Of a stretch of DNA of 64,000 nt, positions 17,096 to 27,541 are shown piece after piece. Position 1 is the first letter of the stretch. Every line of letters begins with the position of its first letter. Position numbers and translations under genes: made by a program. The DNA lies in assembly GCF_947497125.1 (NCBI RefSeq), contig NZ_CANMFI010000002.1, positions 464,085-528,084 of the forward strand, read 5' to 3'. Source of the stretch: an uncultured Polaribacter sp. Lineage in GTDB: Bacteria > Bacteroidota > Bacteroidia > Flavobacteriales > Flavobacteriaceae. The notes under the pieces are model-generated. The model saw only the letters and a list, made by a program, of their open reading frames with translations. It was not told the origin of the DNA and did not search any database.

Positions 17096-17863
17096 ATGAA
17101 AAAGTATATTTTAATAATTCTATTTTTAGCAAGCGCTATTTCTGTTTTCGGACAAGAAAAAGTGCAAGCATTTAAAGCTGGTGAATTTTTAAAGTATAAA
17201 ATGAGTTATTCTGGTTTTCTTAGAGCGGGAACAGCAATTCTAGAAGTTTCAGAAAAAGAGTTAAACGGAAAAAAAGTCTATTACACCAAAGGCACAGGTT
17301 ATACTTCTGGAATGATTAAATGGTTTTTTGAGGTAGATGACACGTATGAGTCTTATTTTGATAAAGAGTTTATAAAGCCTTATTTATTTAAAAGAAAAAT
17401 TGATGAGGGTGGTTATAAAAAATATAGAATTACCACTTTTAATTACAAGTCTAACAAGGCATATGTGCAAGATTTTACAAAGCAAAAAGATACTTCAATA
17501 GCTTTTTCGAATGTACAAGACATGCTTTCTTCTTTTTATTATTTAAGGAATAAGAACGTAAAAAATATGCAAAAAGGAGAAGAAATAGCCATTGATATGT
17601 TTATGGATTCTCAGGTTTATCCTTTTAAACTTCGTTTTTTAGGAAAAGAAACTCTTAAAACAAAGTTTGGTAAAGTAAAAACCCTGATTTTTAGACCTTT
17701 GGTTCAATCTGGTAGGGTTTTTAAAGCACAAGAAAGTGTAACTCTTTGGATTACAGATGATGCAAATAAAATACCTGTAAAAATTAAAGCTGATTTATCT
17801 GTAGGCTCATTAAGAGCAGAGTTAGAGGCGTACAGAGGACTGGTTAGCCCTTTTAAAGGCTAA
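17096..17863 (+). CDS. Secreted DUF3108 family protein
   Basis: A 255-residue exported protein with a signal peptide (1-19, ending AISVFGQ). The mature part has the DUF3108 pattern: FKAGEFLKYKMSYSGFLRAGTAILEV near the N-terminus and a VKIKADLSVGSLRAEL strand near the end. The family is predicted to be a periplasmic or outer-membrane-associated beta-rich protein of unknown function. It precedes an M23 lipoprotein, so an envelope role is plausible. Confidence 0.82.
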   Translation: MKKYILIILFLASAISVFGQEKVQAFKAGEFLKYKMSYSGFLRAGTAILEVSEKELNGKKVYYTKGTGYTSGMIKWFFEVDDTYESYFDKEFIKPYLFKRKIDEGGYKKYRITTFNYKSNKAYVQDFTKQKDTSIAFSNVQDMLSSFYYLRNKNVKNMQKGEEIAIDMFMDSQVYPFKLRFLGKETLKTKFGKVKTLIFRPLVQSGRVFKAQESVTLWITDDANKIPVKIKADLSVGSLRAELEAYRGLVSPFKG

Positions 17864-18022
17864 ATAAAATAACTTATCGATTTCTTACAAGCTCTTTTTT
17901 CTAATAAAAATAAAGCTATTCTTTACCTGTAGCGAAACCCTTTTCGAACTTACAACAGATTCATGTAAAAAAAAGTGTTTTTTATTTGTACTTTTGACCG
18001 TAATAATTAACAACCCTTTCTT

Positions 18023-19285
18023 TTGAAAAATAGTTTCCTCCTTTTACTTTTATTTGTCAGCTTTTATTCTTGTAAAAAAGAAGAAGTAGCAACCACCCAA
18101 GAAGTTAAAATTATACAACCAGAACTTAGATTTGGTTATAAAATTGATGATTATAAAGTAATACAAGATACTATCAGAAAAGGAGAAAGTTTTGGTGTTA
18201 TTTTAGATAGGCATCATGTTTATTATCCTAAAATAAATAAAATTGCATCTTCAATAAAAGAAGTTTTTGATGTTAGGCGTGTTAGAGCTGGTAAGCCTTA
18301 CACTATTTTAGCAAGTAAAGACTCTACCGAAAAAGCACAGGTTTTTATATATAAACACGATAAAATTAACGCTACAATTATCGACTTTAAAGATTCTGTA
18401 ATAGTTGCAAAACCTTTTCAGAAGAAAATAAAGACAGTTTTAAAGTCTGTGAAAGGGGTTATTAATTCGAGCCTTTCTGTTTCTATGGATAGTTTGCATT
18501 TATCACCTAATCTAACCTATACAATTGCCGATATTTACGCATGGACACTTGATTTCTACAAACTTCAAAAAGGAGATTCTTTTAAGTTTATGTACGAAGA
18601 AAAGTTTATAAACGATACTGTTTTTGCGGGTTATGGCGATGTAAAATCGGCAGTATTTAATCATAATGGCACTAATTTATATGCTTTTCGTTTTGTTGCA
18701 GATAGCATTAGTGGGATTCCTGAATATTATGACGAAAACGGAAATATGTTGCGTAGTCAGTTTTTAAAATCACCCATAAAATTTCAGTACAGAATATCAT
18801 CAAGATATAATTTAAAAAGAAGAATTGCACACTATGGTTACCGTGTAAAAGCTCACAGAGGTACCGATTTTGCTGCAAGAAATGGAACACCAATTATGGC
18901 TACCGCAAATGGAACTGTTACCGAATCTACAAGAAAAAGAGGAAACGGGAATTATGTAGCTGTAAGACATAATGCAATATATACTACAAAATATTTGCAC
19001 ATGAGCAAAAGAAAGGTAAAAGTTGGCGATTTTGTAAAACAAGGAGATGTTATTGGCTATGTAGGTAATACAGGCAGTAGTTCTGGAAATCATGTTTGTT
19101 ATCGCTTTTGGAAAAATGGACGAGAAGTAGATCCTTTAAGTCCGAAAACGAAATTACCAGAAGCAGAACCTTTAAAGAAAAGTATAAAACCAGCTTACTT
19201 AGCATTTATAGCTCCTTTAAAGTACGAATTAGAAAATGAAACTTTACCGGTTTTAGATCAGGAAATAATTAAAAACACAGATTAA
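18023..19285 (+). CDS. M23 family peptidase lipoprotein
   Basis: A 420-residue protein with a lipoprotein signal: the hydrophobic run LLLLLFVSF is followed by YSC, giving a lipidated Cys at residue 17. The start is TTG, since no ATG occurs before the signal peptide. The C-terminal LytM domain holds [13 protein letters not shown] (HxxxD) and a final NHVCYRFW where HLHF is expected. The second zinc-site histidine motif HxH is therefore altered to HVC, and activity is uncertain. Pgi follows after ten bases. Confidence 0.85.
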   Translation: MKNSFLLLLLFVSFYSCKKEEVATTQEVKIIQPELRFGYKIDDYKVIQDTIRKGESFGVILDRHHVYYPKINKIASSIKEVFDVRRVRAGKPYTILASKDSTEKAQVFIYKHDKINATIIDFKDSVIVAKPFQKKIKTVLKSVKGVINSSLSVSMDSLHLSPNLTYTIADIYAWTLDFYKLQKGDSFKFMYEEKFINDTVFAGYGDVKSAVFNHNGTNLYAFRFVADSISGIPEYYDENGNMLRSQFLKSPIKFQYRISSRYNLKRRIAHYGYRVKAHRGTDFAARNGTPIMATANGTVTESTRKRGNGNYVAVRHNAIYTTKYLHMSKRKVKVGDFVKQGDVIGYVGNTGSSSGNHVCYRFWKNGREVDPLSPKTKLPEAEPLKKSIKPAYLAFIAPLKYELENETLPVLDQEIIKNTD

Positions 19286-19295
19286 AAGTAATCAA

Positions 19296-20861
19296 ATGGC
19301 ATTAAAAAATATAAATCCGACAACAACAAATGCTTGGGGAGCATTAACAAAACATTTTAATGAGGCTAAGGATTTAAATATTAAAAACCTAGACAAAGAA
19401 GCCAATCGAAAAGAAGATTTTTCGATTCAGTTTGAAGATTTATTTGTAGATTTTTCTAAAAATAGAATTTCTAAAGAAACACTAGGTTTGTTATTAGACT
19501 TGGCGAATGAAATAGATTTAAAAGATGCTATTCATAAGCAGTTTTCTGGTGCCGTTATTAATGCTACAGAAGGTAGAGAGGTGTTACATACTGCTTTAAG
19601 AAGTACTTCTGAAGAACCAGTTTTGGTAAATGGTAAAAATGTAAAACCTCAAGTACAAACATCACTTAGAAAAATGAAAAGTTTTTCTAACAAAGTGATT
19701 TCTGGAAAATGGAAGGGATACACTGGCAAAACAATTACCGATGTTGTTAATATTGGTATTGGTGGTTCTGATCTTGGGCCAGATATGGTGGTAACAGCTT
19801 TAAAATACTATAAAAATCATTTAAACACTCATTTTGTATCTAATATAGATGGAGATCATGTGTCTGAAGTTATTAAAAATTTAAATCCAGAGACAACTTT
19901 ATTTGTCATTGTTTCTAAAACATTTACCACTCAAGAAACCATTACAAATGCAGAAACCATTAAGAATTGGTTTTTAAAATCGGCTACTATTTTCGATATT
20001 CCAAAACACTTTGTTGCAGTTTCTACCAACTTAAAAGCTGTGGTAGATTTTGGGATCGATAAAAACAATGTGTTTACAATGTGGAACTGGGTTGGGGGTC
20101 GTTTTTCTTTATGGTCTGCAGTAGGTTTGTCTATAAGTTTATCTATCGGATATGACAATTATAGAGCGTTATTAGATGGTGCAGAGGAAATGGATTTGCA
20201 TTTTAAGAATGAAGATTTTGAGAACAACATACCCGTAATTTTAGCATTAATTAGCGTTTGGTATAATAATTTTTACGGCGCAGAAACAGAAGCTGTTTTA
20301 CCATTTACGCAGTATCTATCAAAGTTACCAGATTATTTGCAGCAAGCAATTATGGAAAGTAACGGAAAAAGTGTGGATAGAAATGGTAATAAAGTAGACT
20401 ATCAAACAGGTACAATTGTTTGGGGTAGTACAGGTACAAACATGCAGCATGCTTTTATGCAATTAGTACACCAAGGTACAAAATTGATACCTGCAGATTT
20501 TATTGGCTACAAAGAATCTTTATACGGTTTAACAGACCATCATAAAAAATTAATGGCCAACTATTCTGCTCAAATGGATGCTTTGGCTTTTGGTAAAACA
20601 AAAGAAGAGGTGCATTTAGAGTTGAAATTTTCTGGTGATGAAGCTAAAATAGAAACTCTTTTACCATTTAAAGTTTTTGAAGGAAACAGACCAAGCAATG
20701 CCTTGCTTTTCGATAAATTAACACCCCGTTCTTTAGGGAAGTTGATAGCACTTTATGAGCATAAAATTTTTGCACAAGGAATTTTATGGAATATTTATAG
20801 TTATGACCAATTTGGGGTAGAATTAGGAAAAGAATTGGCAAATAAATTATTGAAAAATTAA
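19296..20861 (+). CDS. pgi: Glucose-6-phosphate isomerase
   Basis: Interconverts glucose-6-phosphate and fructose-6-phosphate. The 521-residue protein carries the GIGGSDLGP phosphate-binding loop, the SIS-domain SKTFTTQET motif, ESNGKSVDR with the catalytic Glu, the LTDHHK segment, and a C-terminal [11 protein letters not shown] / [11 protein letters not shown] pair that is diagnostic of Pgi. It is somewhat shorter than the roughly 545 residues common in the family; the missing length is distributed and not a clear truncation. Confidence 0.96.
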   Translation: MALKNINPTTTNAWGALTKHFNEAKDLNIKNLDKEANRKEDFSIQFEDLFVDFSKNRISKETLGLLLDLANEIDLKDAIHKQFSGAVINATEGREVLHTALRSTSEEPVLVNGKNVKPQVQTSLRKMKSFSNKVISGKWKGYTGKTITDVVNIGIGGSDLGPDMVVTALKYYKNHLNTHFVSNIDGDHVSEVIKNLNPETTLFVIVSKTFTTQETITNAETIKNWFLKSATIFDIPKHFVAVSTNLKAVVDFGIDKNNVFTMWNWVGGRFSLWSAVGLSISLSIGYDNYRALLDGAEEMDLHFKNEDFENNIPVILALISVWYNNFYGAETEAVLPFTQYLSKLPDYLQQAIMESNGKSVDRNGNKVDYQTGTIVWGSTGTNMQHAFMQLVHQGTKLIPADFIGYKESLYGLTDHHKKLMANYSAQMDALAFGKTKEEVHLELKFSGDEAKIETLLPFKVFEGNRPSNALLFDKLTPRSLGKLIALYEHKIFAQGILWNIYSYDQFGVELGKELANKLLKN

Positions 20862-20906
20862 TAGAGGCAGTAACATCGTAAACATACAATAACTATTTTT
20901 TTACAA

Positions 20907-20938
20907 AAGCCTGTTTTTTTTAACAGGCTTTTTTTTAT
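20907..20938 (+). terminator. Rho-independent terminator after pgi
   Basis: Stem AAGCCTGTT / AACAGGCTT with a T-rich loop, followed by a run of eight T. Confidence 0.85.
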
Positions 20939-21005
20939 TTAAAATACTCTATTTCAGTAGTTTATTATTAATTTTAAGAGGTCTAAAAACTTAATATTTT
21001 GTTAA

Positions 21006-21021
21006 AACTTAACATTAAGTT
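21006..21021. promoter_or_regulatory. Palindrome upstream of the TonB-dependent receptor (possible operator)
   Basis: AACTTAA-CA-TTAAGTT is a perfect 7-base inverted repeat with a two-base centre, about 60 bases before the receptor ATG. It is close upstream of a GAATTTTG box at 21046-21053 that resembles a -7 element. This fits an operator or activator site, but short AT palindromes also arise by chance. Confidence 0.35.
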
Positions 21022-21081
21022 AACATTAGAAACAACCAAAAAAGGGAATTTTGCAAAACATTCATAAACTAAATTTAAACA

Positions 21082-23661
21082 ATGAAAAATTTTAAAAACT
21101 TATTATTTGTAGCAGTACTTTTTGTATCGGCTACAGTTTTAGGACAAACTAAAATTACAGGTACGGTTGTCGATGAAACAAACCAACCATTACCAGGAGC
21201 AAGTGTTGTTGTTAAAGGAACAACAAACGGAACATCAACAGATTTTGATGGAAAATTTGCATTAACGTCAGCAGACAATGCTGGTAAAATTGTAGTTTCT
21301 TTTATCGGTTTTAAATCGAAAGAAGTTTCTTTTTCTTCTTCAAAAGCAACTTTAGGTGCTATTCAGTTAACCGAAGATGCAACTTTAGACGAGATTGTAG
21401 TAACTGCAACTTCTTTTGCAATTGACAGAAAAACACCTGTAGCTGTTTCTACAATTAAAGCAGCAGACATTGAAAGAAAATTAGGATCACAAGAATTTCC
21501 AGAAATCTTAAAATCTACACCTGGTGTATATGCTACCAAGTCTGGTGGTGGTTTTGGAGACGGACGTATCAATATGCGTGGTTTTAACTCAGAAAACGTT
21601 GCGGTTATGATTAACGGAGTACCAGTTAATGATATGGAAAACGGAAGAGTGTACTGGTCTAACTGGGCTGGTTTATCTGATGTAACTTCTGCTATGCAAG
21701 TTCAAAGAGGTTTAGGAGCATCTAAAGTTGCTGTACCTTCTATTGGTGGTACCATTAATATTTTATCTAAAACTTCAGACATCCAAAAAGGTGGTAATAT
21801 TATTGCTTCTACTGGTAACGATGGTTTTCAAAAATACGGATTTACATTATCTACTGGTTTAATGGATAACGGAATGGCTGCAACAGTATCTTTTGCAAAA
21901 ATATCTGGAGAAGGTTATGTAGACGGAACACAGTTTAATGGTTACAACTACTTTGTTAATTTAACAAAAGAACTTAACGATAACCATAAATTATCTTTTA
22001 CAACTTTTGGAGCACCACAAAGACATGGTCAAAGACAAAACAGAAGTACTGTAGAAACTATTAGAAAAGCACAGTCAGGTATTCGTTTTAACCCAGATTG
22101 GGGTTACAAAAATGGACAAGTAACTCATATAGAGGATAACTTTTATCATAAATCACAATCATCTTTAAACCATTATTGGACTATTAATGATGTAACTTCT
22201 TTATCAACTGCTGTATACGCTTCTTACGGTTCAGGTGGTGGTGGTGGTACTGCAGGGTCTAACACAGACTTATTTAACCAAAGAATTGGTGGTGCAGATC
22301 AGCCAGTAGATTTAGATAATATTGTTGCTATTAACAGAGCAAACGGAGCTTTAGGTTCTGAAGCAATTTTAAGAGCTTCAAGAAACGACCACGAATGGTA
22401 TGGTGTTTTATCTACATTTAAAACAGAATTATCAGATAACTTAAACTTAATTGCTGGTGTAGACTGGAGAACTTATGTAGGTAGACATTACAGAGAAGTT
22501 ACAGATTTATTAGGTGGTGATTATTACTTAGATGTAAATAGTAGAGGTGTTGGTAACAACATTAACAGAACAAGTAATGCATTACAAGTAGGTGATAAAA
22601 TGGGGTACCACAACGACGGTAACGTTGGTTGGTTAGGTTTCTTTGGTCAAGTAGAATATGGGACAGAAAATTTTGATGCTTTTATTTCTACTTCAGTACA
22701 AAGAACTTCTTACCAAAGAGTAGATTACTTTCAGTATGATTTAAGTACAGAAGCTGGTAGAGATTTAGCAACTACAGATAAAGTAAACTTAAACGGTTAC
22801 AGTATTAAAGGGGGTGCTAACTATAGATTAGACGATGTACAAAATGTATTTGCTAATATTGGTTACTTTGAAAGACCAGCTATTTTTGATGCAGTATTTC
22901 AAGGATTTAACAATACAACTGTTAATGCTGACGCTGAAAACGAAAAGATTTTTAGTATGGAGTTAGGATATGGCATTAGAGGCGAAAAATTTGCAGCTAA
23001 CATTAACCTATACAGAACACAGTGGGATGACAGAAGTTTCTCTAGAAGAATTAATGCAGACCCAACGATTACAGGTTCAGAAGATTTTACAGCAAACTTA
23101 TTAGGTGTAAATGCTTTACACCAAGGTGTTGAATTCGACTTTACTTATAAAGCTTCAGATAAATTAAACTTTTCAGGGATGTTATCTTTAGGAGATTGGA
23201 CAAATGATAACGATTTAATAGACGTTGCTATTTTTGATGAAAATCAAGTTCAAAGAGGTACCTTAGATTTATTAGTAGATGGTTTAAAAGTATCTGATGC
23301 TGCACAAACAACAGCAGCTTTAGGGATGCTATATAAATTCTGGGACAGATCTTCAATTACAGTAGATTATAACTATTTTGCAGACCTATATTCTCAAATT
23401 AACATTTTAGATAGAGCAGATTTCGACCCATCTACACCAGCTGTAAGAAAAGGGAATCCATATAAAGTACCTAATTATAGTACTGTAGACGCAAGTTTAC
23501 GTCATGGTTTTAACTTAGGTGATTTTGATACTACTGTTACTGTTCGTGTAAATAACTTATTAGACACAGAATACATAGCAGATGCTTTAGATGCCGCAGA
23601 CCCATTAGTTTGGTTTGGTTTCGGTAGAACTTTTAGTTTAGACTTAAAAATTAAATTTTAA
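21082..23661 (+). CDS. TonB-dependent outer-membrane receptor with carboxypeptidase-like N-terminal domain
   Basis: An 859-residue outer-membrane protein. It has a signal peptide (1-21), a CarboxypepD_reg-like domain (about 22-105; GTVVDETNQPLPGASVVVKG), a Plug domain (about 115-235; INMRGFNSENVAVMINGVPVND, then GGTINILSK), and a beta-barrel ending in the aromatic C-terminus LDLKIKF. It imports a ligand with energy from TonB-ExbBD. It is followed after twelve bases by a repeat lipoprotein that is not a SusD homologue. This suggests a two-component uptake pair whose ligand is unknown. Confidence 0.93.
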   Translation: MKNFKNLLFVAVLFVSATVLGQTKITGTVVDETNQPLPGASVVVKGTTNGTSTDFDGKFALTSADNAGKIVVSFIGFKSKEVSFSSSKATLGAIQLTEDATLDEIVVTATSFAIDRKTPVAVSTIKAADIERKLGSQEFPEILKSTPGVYATKSGGGFGDGRINMRGFNSENVAVMINGVPVNDMENGRVYWSNWAGLSDVTSAMQVQRGLGASKVAVPSIGGTINILSKTSDIQKGGNIIASTGNDGFQKYGFTLSTGLMDNGMAATVSFAKISGEGYVDGTQFNGYNYFVNLTKELNDNHKLSFTTFGAPQRHGQRQNRSTVETIRKAQSGIRFNPDWGYKNGQVTHIEDNFYHKSQSSLNHYWTINDVTSLSTAVYASYGSGGGGGTAGSNTDLFNQRIGGADQPVDLDNIVAINRANGALGSEAILRASRNDHEWYGVLSTFKTELSDNLNLIAGVDWRTYVGRHYREVTDLLGGDYYLDVNSRGVGNNINRTSNALQVGDKMGYHNDGNVGWLGFFGQVEYGTENFDAFISTSVQRTSYQRVDYFQYDLSTEAGRDLATTDKVNLNGYSIKGGANYRLDDVQNVFANIGYFERPAIFDAVFQGFNNTTVNADAENEKIFSMELGYGIRGEKFAANINLYRTQWDDRSFSRRINADPTITGSEDFTANLLGVNALHQGVEFDFTYKASDKLNFSGMLSLGDWTNDNDLIDVAIFDENQVQRGTLDLLVDGLKVSDAAQTTAALGMLYKFWDRSSITVDYNYFADLYSQINILDRADFDPSTPAVRKGNPYKVPNYSTVDASLRHGFNLGDFDTTVTVRVNNLLDTEYIADALDAADPLVWFGFGRTFSLDLKIKF

Positions 23662-23673
23662 AAAATTTTAAAA

Positions 23674-25224
23674 ATGAAAAAAATATTTTATTCTTTCGCA
23701 ATTCTTTCTTTGTTGTTTACATCTTGTAACCCAATGGAAGATATTTATGCAGAATTAGACGCTAAAGAAAGCGTAATTTCTGGAGAAGCTGTTTATACAT
23801 TAACAGATGAAGATTATGAATCTTTAGATTTAAGCTATGGAAACTTTAGTAATCTAGATGATGCTAAATCTATGATACCAGGTTTTTTATCTAGTAAGTA
23901 CCAAGCATGGGGATTAGGTTCTTTAGCAACGGTTACTTTTAAATTATATAGTCCAATTAATTTTGAATCATATACATTAACTGATGATGATTATGCAGCT
24001 TTAAATTTAACTAGTTTAAACACAAGTGGCGATTTTAATTCTTTTTTAGGCTCTAAATTTTCTTCTGAACCTAATGGAAGTGTTGTAGATTTAACATACA
24101 ACACATTAGCTCCTCAAATTGAATATACATTAACAGACACTGATTTTGATTTAGTTGGTAACGGACAGTATGATAACTTTGATATTAGATCTGGAAGAGA
24201 CGAAGAAACTATAGAGTCTAGAAGAGCTAAAATTGAAACTATTTTACTTAATAATTTTCCTGATACAGCTGTAGGGCAACAATATTTAGTAACATATGCG
24301 GTTTATGATGGATCTGCATCTACTAGAGATATGCTTGTTCAATTAAACGCTTCTAACGAATATGTTTTAATAAATGGTTATACCTTAACTGAGGCAGATT
24401 TCGCATCTGTTGGTAATGGGCAATATAATAATTTTGATGTAAGAGAAGGTAAAGACGAAGAAACAGTAGAAGCAAGAAGAACTAAAATAGAAACTATTTT
24501 ATTAAACAACTTCCCATCTACTGCAACAGGAGATCAATACTTTGTAACTTATGCTATTTATAATGGTACAAATACTACTTTAAACATGCTTTTAGAATTT
24601 GATGGTTCAGGTTATGTTTTAGTTGAAGCTACAGTAATTTCTAAAACTACAAGATTTACTTATACTGGAACTTGGGATGCACCAATTACTTTCACGCAAG
24701 CTGAGTACAACTTAATGGGGCAAAGCTATCCTAATTTCAGTAATGAAGATGAAGCAATTTATAAAATTGGAATTTATTTAAAGACATTATATCAATTTGC
24801 TGCAGAAAGCGATTTTGTTGCGGTACAATTCGATTTATATAGTGGTTCTTTAAGTACTGAAAATGTCAACTATGTTTATGATGGTTCAGTTTGGAATGCT
24901 ATTCCAACAGTAATAAACGAAACTATTAAGTTTGGTCATGATGGAACAACTTGGGTACCAGATAACACTATTAAATACACATTAACTAGTGCAGATTATA
25001 CATTAGTTGGTAACGGTAACTATGGTAACTTTGATGTTAGAGATGGTAAAGCAGAACAAGAAGAGTCTGTACGTTTAGAAAAAATAAATACAATTTTACT
25101 AAACAATTTCCCTAACGATGCTGAAGGACAAAAATATATTGTTACTTATAACATCTATAATGGTGCAGCAGGCATTTGGTCTTTAGCAGTTATTAAAGAA
25201 GGATCAGAATATGTAAAGCAATAA
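23674..25224 (+). CDS. Lipoprotein with six 'YTLTxxDY' repeats, partner of the TonB-dependent receptor
   Basis: A 516-residue lipoprotein; the lipobox LFTSC puts the lipidated Cys at residue 18. Repeats begin near residues 41, 100, 151, 236, 338 and 435. The longest (151, 236, 435) share YTLTxxD(F/Y)xxVGNGxYxNFD(I/V)R, then KI(E/N)TILLNNFP and a Y(V/L/I)VTYxxY strand. Those near 41, 100 and 338 are divergent, and the one near 338 reads ITFTQAEYNLMG. The high similarity of 151 and 236 points to recent duplication. I do not recognise a characterised family. A role as cell-surface capture protein for the receptor is inferred from the operon. Confidence 0.8.
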   Translation: MKKIFYSFAILSLLFTSCNPMEDIYAELDAKESVISGEAVYTLTDEDYESLDLSYGNFSNLDDAKSMIPGFLSSKYQAWGLGSLATVTFKLYSPINFESYTLTDDDYAALNLTSLNTSGDFNSFLGSKFSSEPNGSVVDLTYNTLAPQIEYTLTDTDFDLVGNGQYDNFDIRSGRDEETIESRRAKIETILLNNFPDTAVGQQYLVTYAVYDGSASTRDMLVQLNASNEYVLINGYTLTEADFASVGNGQYNNFDVREGKDEETVEARRTKIETILLNNFPSTATGDQYFVTYAIYNGTNTTLNMLLEFDGSGYVLVEATVISKTTRFTYTGTWDAPITFTQAEYNLMGQSYPNFSNEDEAIYKIGIYLKTLYQFAAESDFVAVQFDLYSGSLSTENVNYVYDGSVWNAIPTVINETIKFGHDGTTWVPDNTIKYTLTSADYTLVGNGNYGNFDVRDGKAEQEESVRLEKINTILLNNFPNDAEGQKYIVTYNIYNGAAGIWSLAVIKEGSEYVKQ

Positions 25225-25250
25225 GTAGTATTTACTTTACTAAATATCTA

Positions 25251-25278
25251 AAACCACCTCATTAGAGGTGGTTTTTTA
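25251..25278 (+). terminator. Rho-independent terminator after the repeat lipoprotein
   Basis: Stem AACCACCTC / GAGGTGGTT with the loop ATTA, then TTTTATT. Confidence 0.85.
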
Positions 25279-25321
25279 TTTAAAATGATTAACTTTACAA
25301 CAGAAACAAAATAATTTAAAA

Positions 25322-25744
25322 ATGAAAAACATTCACTCATACTGGGCATACTTAGTACTTGTCATTTTAATTTTTACCGTTGCAAATGCTATAATTAGTC
25401 TTGCTCAAAAAAAGAAATTTACAGACAAAGATTTAAGACTTGGTTTGTTTACCTTGATAGTTTCTCACATTCAATTGTTAATTGGGTTGGCTTGGTATTT
25501 TATGTCGCCTTGGTATAAAGCTTTAAAAGCAGATGCAAGTGCGGTTATGAAAGAAAGTACGGCTAGGCTTTTAGCAGTAGAACATCCAACAGTAATGATA
25601 CTTGCTATTGTATTAATAACGATAGGTTGGTCTAAACATAAAAAGAAAACAACAGATACAGATAAGTTTAAAACTTTTGCTGTTTTTTATGGTTTAGCAT
25701 TGCTATTAATTCTTTCTAGAATACCTTGGAGTAACTGGTTTTAA
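25322..25744 (+). CDS. Four-helix membrane protein (annotated as cytochrome-b-like in relatives)
   Basis: A 140-residue protein with four predicted membrane helices (about 8-28, 41-61, 88-103, 117-133). Membrane-embedded histidines (H49 in VSHIQ, H88 in EHPTVM) are the kind of residues that led to 'cytochrome b-like' labels in flavobacterial genomes as I recall them. No haem motif can be proven. It precedes plsC by 40 bases and may be co-transcribed with the lipid genes. Confidence 0.65.
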   Translation: MKNIHSYWAYLVLVILIFTVANAIISLAQKKKFTDKDLRLGLFTLIVSHIQLLIGLAWYFMSPWYKALKADASAVMKESTARLLAVEHPTVMILAIVLITIGWSKHKKKTTDTDKFKTFAVFYGLALLLILSRIPWSNWF

Positions 25745-25784
25745 GAACAAACATTTGTAAGTGTAATTTTTATAACAACATTCA

Positions 25785-26513
25785 ATGAAAATAGTAAGTT
25801 ACCTACTATCACCAGTATTTATATTTGTATTCTTTTTCTTTTTAGTCTTATTTCATCCATTACAATGGGTTACATTGCATTTATTCGGACAAGAAGTACA
25901 AGGTAAAGTAGTGAGTCTTTTAAACTTTTTCTTGGTAAAATCGATGCTAATATTAGGCATTACAATTCGTGTAATTAATAAGCATCAAATACCAGAAAAT
26001 ACTTCTGTTGTATTTGTGTCTAACCATCAATCTACGTTTGATATACCGCCAATTGCTTGGTTTTTTAGAAAGTATTATCCTAAATTTGTTTCTAAAATAG
26101 AATTGGGCAAAGGCATACCAAGTGTATCTTTTAACCTAAGACATGGTGGTGCAGCGCTTATCAACAGAAAAGATCCTAAACAAGCCATTGCCGCTTTAGT
26201 AGATTTTTCTAGAAGAATTAAAGAAAAAAAATGGGGGGCAATTATTTTTCCAGAAGGTACTAGAAGCAGAAATGGTGCTCCTAAAAAATTTGCCACCAAC
26301 GGTTTAAAGGTAATTACAAAATATAACAAACACGGATATATTGTGCCATTAACAATCAATAATTCTTGGAAAGTTTTTAAATACGGTAAATTTCCATTAG
26401 GTTTGGGTAGCCCAATTACAATTACAGTTCACGAGCCAATAAAAATAGACTCATTGCCTTTTGATGAATTGTTAGAAAAAACAGAAACAGTAATTAAAGA
26501 ACATATATTATAA
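25785..26513 (+). CDS. plsC: 1-acyl-sn-glycerol-3-phosphate acyltransferase
   Basis: Adds the second acyl chain to lysophosphatidic acid at the inner membrane. The 242-residue protein has N-terminal membrane helices (about 4-26 and 44-63), the catalytic NHQSTFD (H81-x4-D86) and the acceptor-binding FPEGTRS motif. It is separated by four bases from the acyl-ACP desaturase gene, so both probably act on phospholipid acyl composition together. Confidence 0.93.
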   Translation: MKIVSYLLSPVFIFVFFFFLVLFHPLQWVTLHLFGQEVQGKVVSLLNFFLVKSMLILGITIRVINKHQIPENTSVVFVSNHQSTFDIPPIAWFFRKYYPKFVSKIELGKGIPSVSFNLRHGGAALINRKDPKQAIAALVDFSRRIKEKKWGAIIFPEGTRSRNGAPKKFATNGLKVITKYNKHGYIVPLTINNSWKVFKYGKFPLGLGSPITITVHEPIKIDSLPFDELLEKTETVIKEHIL

Positions 26514-26517
26514 AATT

Positions 26518-27501
26518 ATGTCAGTAATAAAAAATATAAGAATAGAAGTAATGCAAACCCTAGAAAAAAGGATGCAACACTTTATGGATACCTATTTAAT
26601 ACCCACAGAAAAAATTTGGCAGCCAACAGATTTTTTACCCAATTCGCAAAAAGACTCTTTTATTACAGAAGTAGAAGAAATTAGAGAATTGTCTAAAGAA
26701 TTACATGACGATTTTTGGGTGGTTTTAGTAGGCGATACTATCACCGAAGAGGCTTTACCAACCTACGAATCTTGGTTGTTAGATTTAGACGGTGTATCTC
26801 AAGACCCAGACAATAGTTGGGCAAAATGGGTAAGAACCTGGACCGCAGAAGAAAACAGACATGGCGATGTTTTAAACAAATACTTGTACTTGTCTGGTAG
26901 AGTAAATATGCGTGAGGTAGAAATATCTACCCAACATTTAATAGCCGATGGGTTCGATATAGGTACCTCTACAGATCCATACAAGAACTTTGTATATACT
27001 AGTTTTCAAGAATTAGCTACGTATATCTCTCATAACAATGTAGCTAAAATTGCACGTAAAAAAGGGCACAAAGCATTGGCTAAAATGTCTAAAATTATTG
27101 CAGGAGATGAAATGCGTCATCACCAAGCATATGCTCATTTTGTAAAAGAGATTTTTAAAATTGATCCTAGTGAAATGATGCTGGCTTTTCAGCATATGAT
27201 GAAATATAAAATTGTAATGCCTGCCTTGCATTTAAGAGAATCTTTTGGTGCTAAAGGCTCTGCTTTTGAGGATTTTTCTGCAGTAGCACAAAGAATAGGT
27301 GTATATACAGGTTTCGATTATGTAGATATTGTAAAGAAACTAAATGCCATGTGGGAAATTGATAAAATTACAAACCTTAGCCCTGAGGCAGAAAAAGCAA
27401 GAGATTGGTTAATGAAGTTGCCAGATAGAATGTATCGAATAACAGAAAGAATTGTGGTGCCAACGACAGACTTTAAGTTTAAGTGGCTTTTACCAGCATA
27501 A
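26518..27501 (+). CDS. Acyl-ACP desaturase (soluble di-iron)
   Basis: A 327-residue ferritin-like di-iron enzyme of the plant stearoyl-ACP desaturase family, introducing a double bond into acyl-ACP. The two iron-ligand motifs are EENRHG at 111-116 and DEMRHH at 197-202. It needs reduced ferredoxin, which the ferredoxin reductase at 11.7-12.8 kb could help provide (inference). Translation is close to coupled with plsC. Confidence 0.93.
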   Translation: MSVIKNIRIEVMQTLEKRMQHFMDTYLIPTEKIWQPTDFLPNSQKDSFITEVEEIRELSKELHDDFWVVLVGDTITEEALPTYESWLLDLDGVSQDPDNSWAKWVRTWTAEENRHGDVLNKYLYLSGRVNMREVEISTQHLIADGFDIGTSTDPYKNFVYTSFQELATYISHNNVAKIARKKGHKALAKMSKIIAGDEMRHHQAYAHFVKEIFKIDPSEMMLAFQHMMKYKIVMPALHLRESFGAKGSAFEDFSAVAQRIGVYTGFDYVDIVKKLNAMWEIDKITNLSPEAEKARDWLMKLPDRMYRITERIVVPTTDFKFKWLLPA

Positions 27502-27506
27502 ATAGC

Positions 27507-27541
27507 AAAAAAAATCCTTTAGTTTAACTAAAGGATTTTTT
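27507..27541. terminator. Bidirectional terminator between desaturase and MOSC genes
   Basis: Stem AAAATCCTTTAGTT / AACTAAAGGATTTTT flanked by A and T runs on both sides, placed between convergent genes. Confidence 0.85.
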
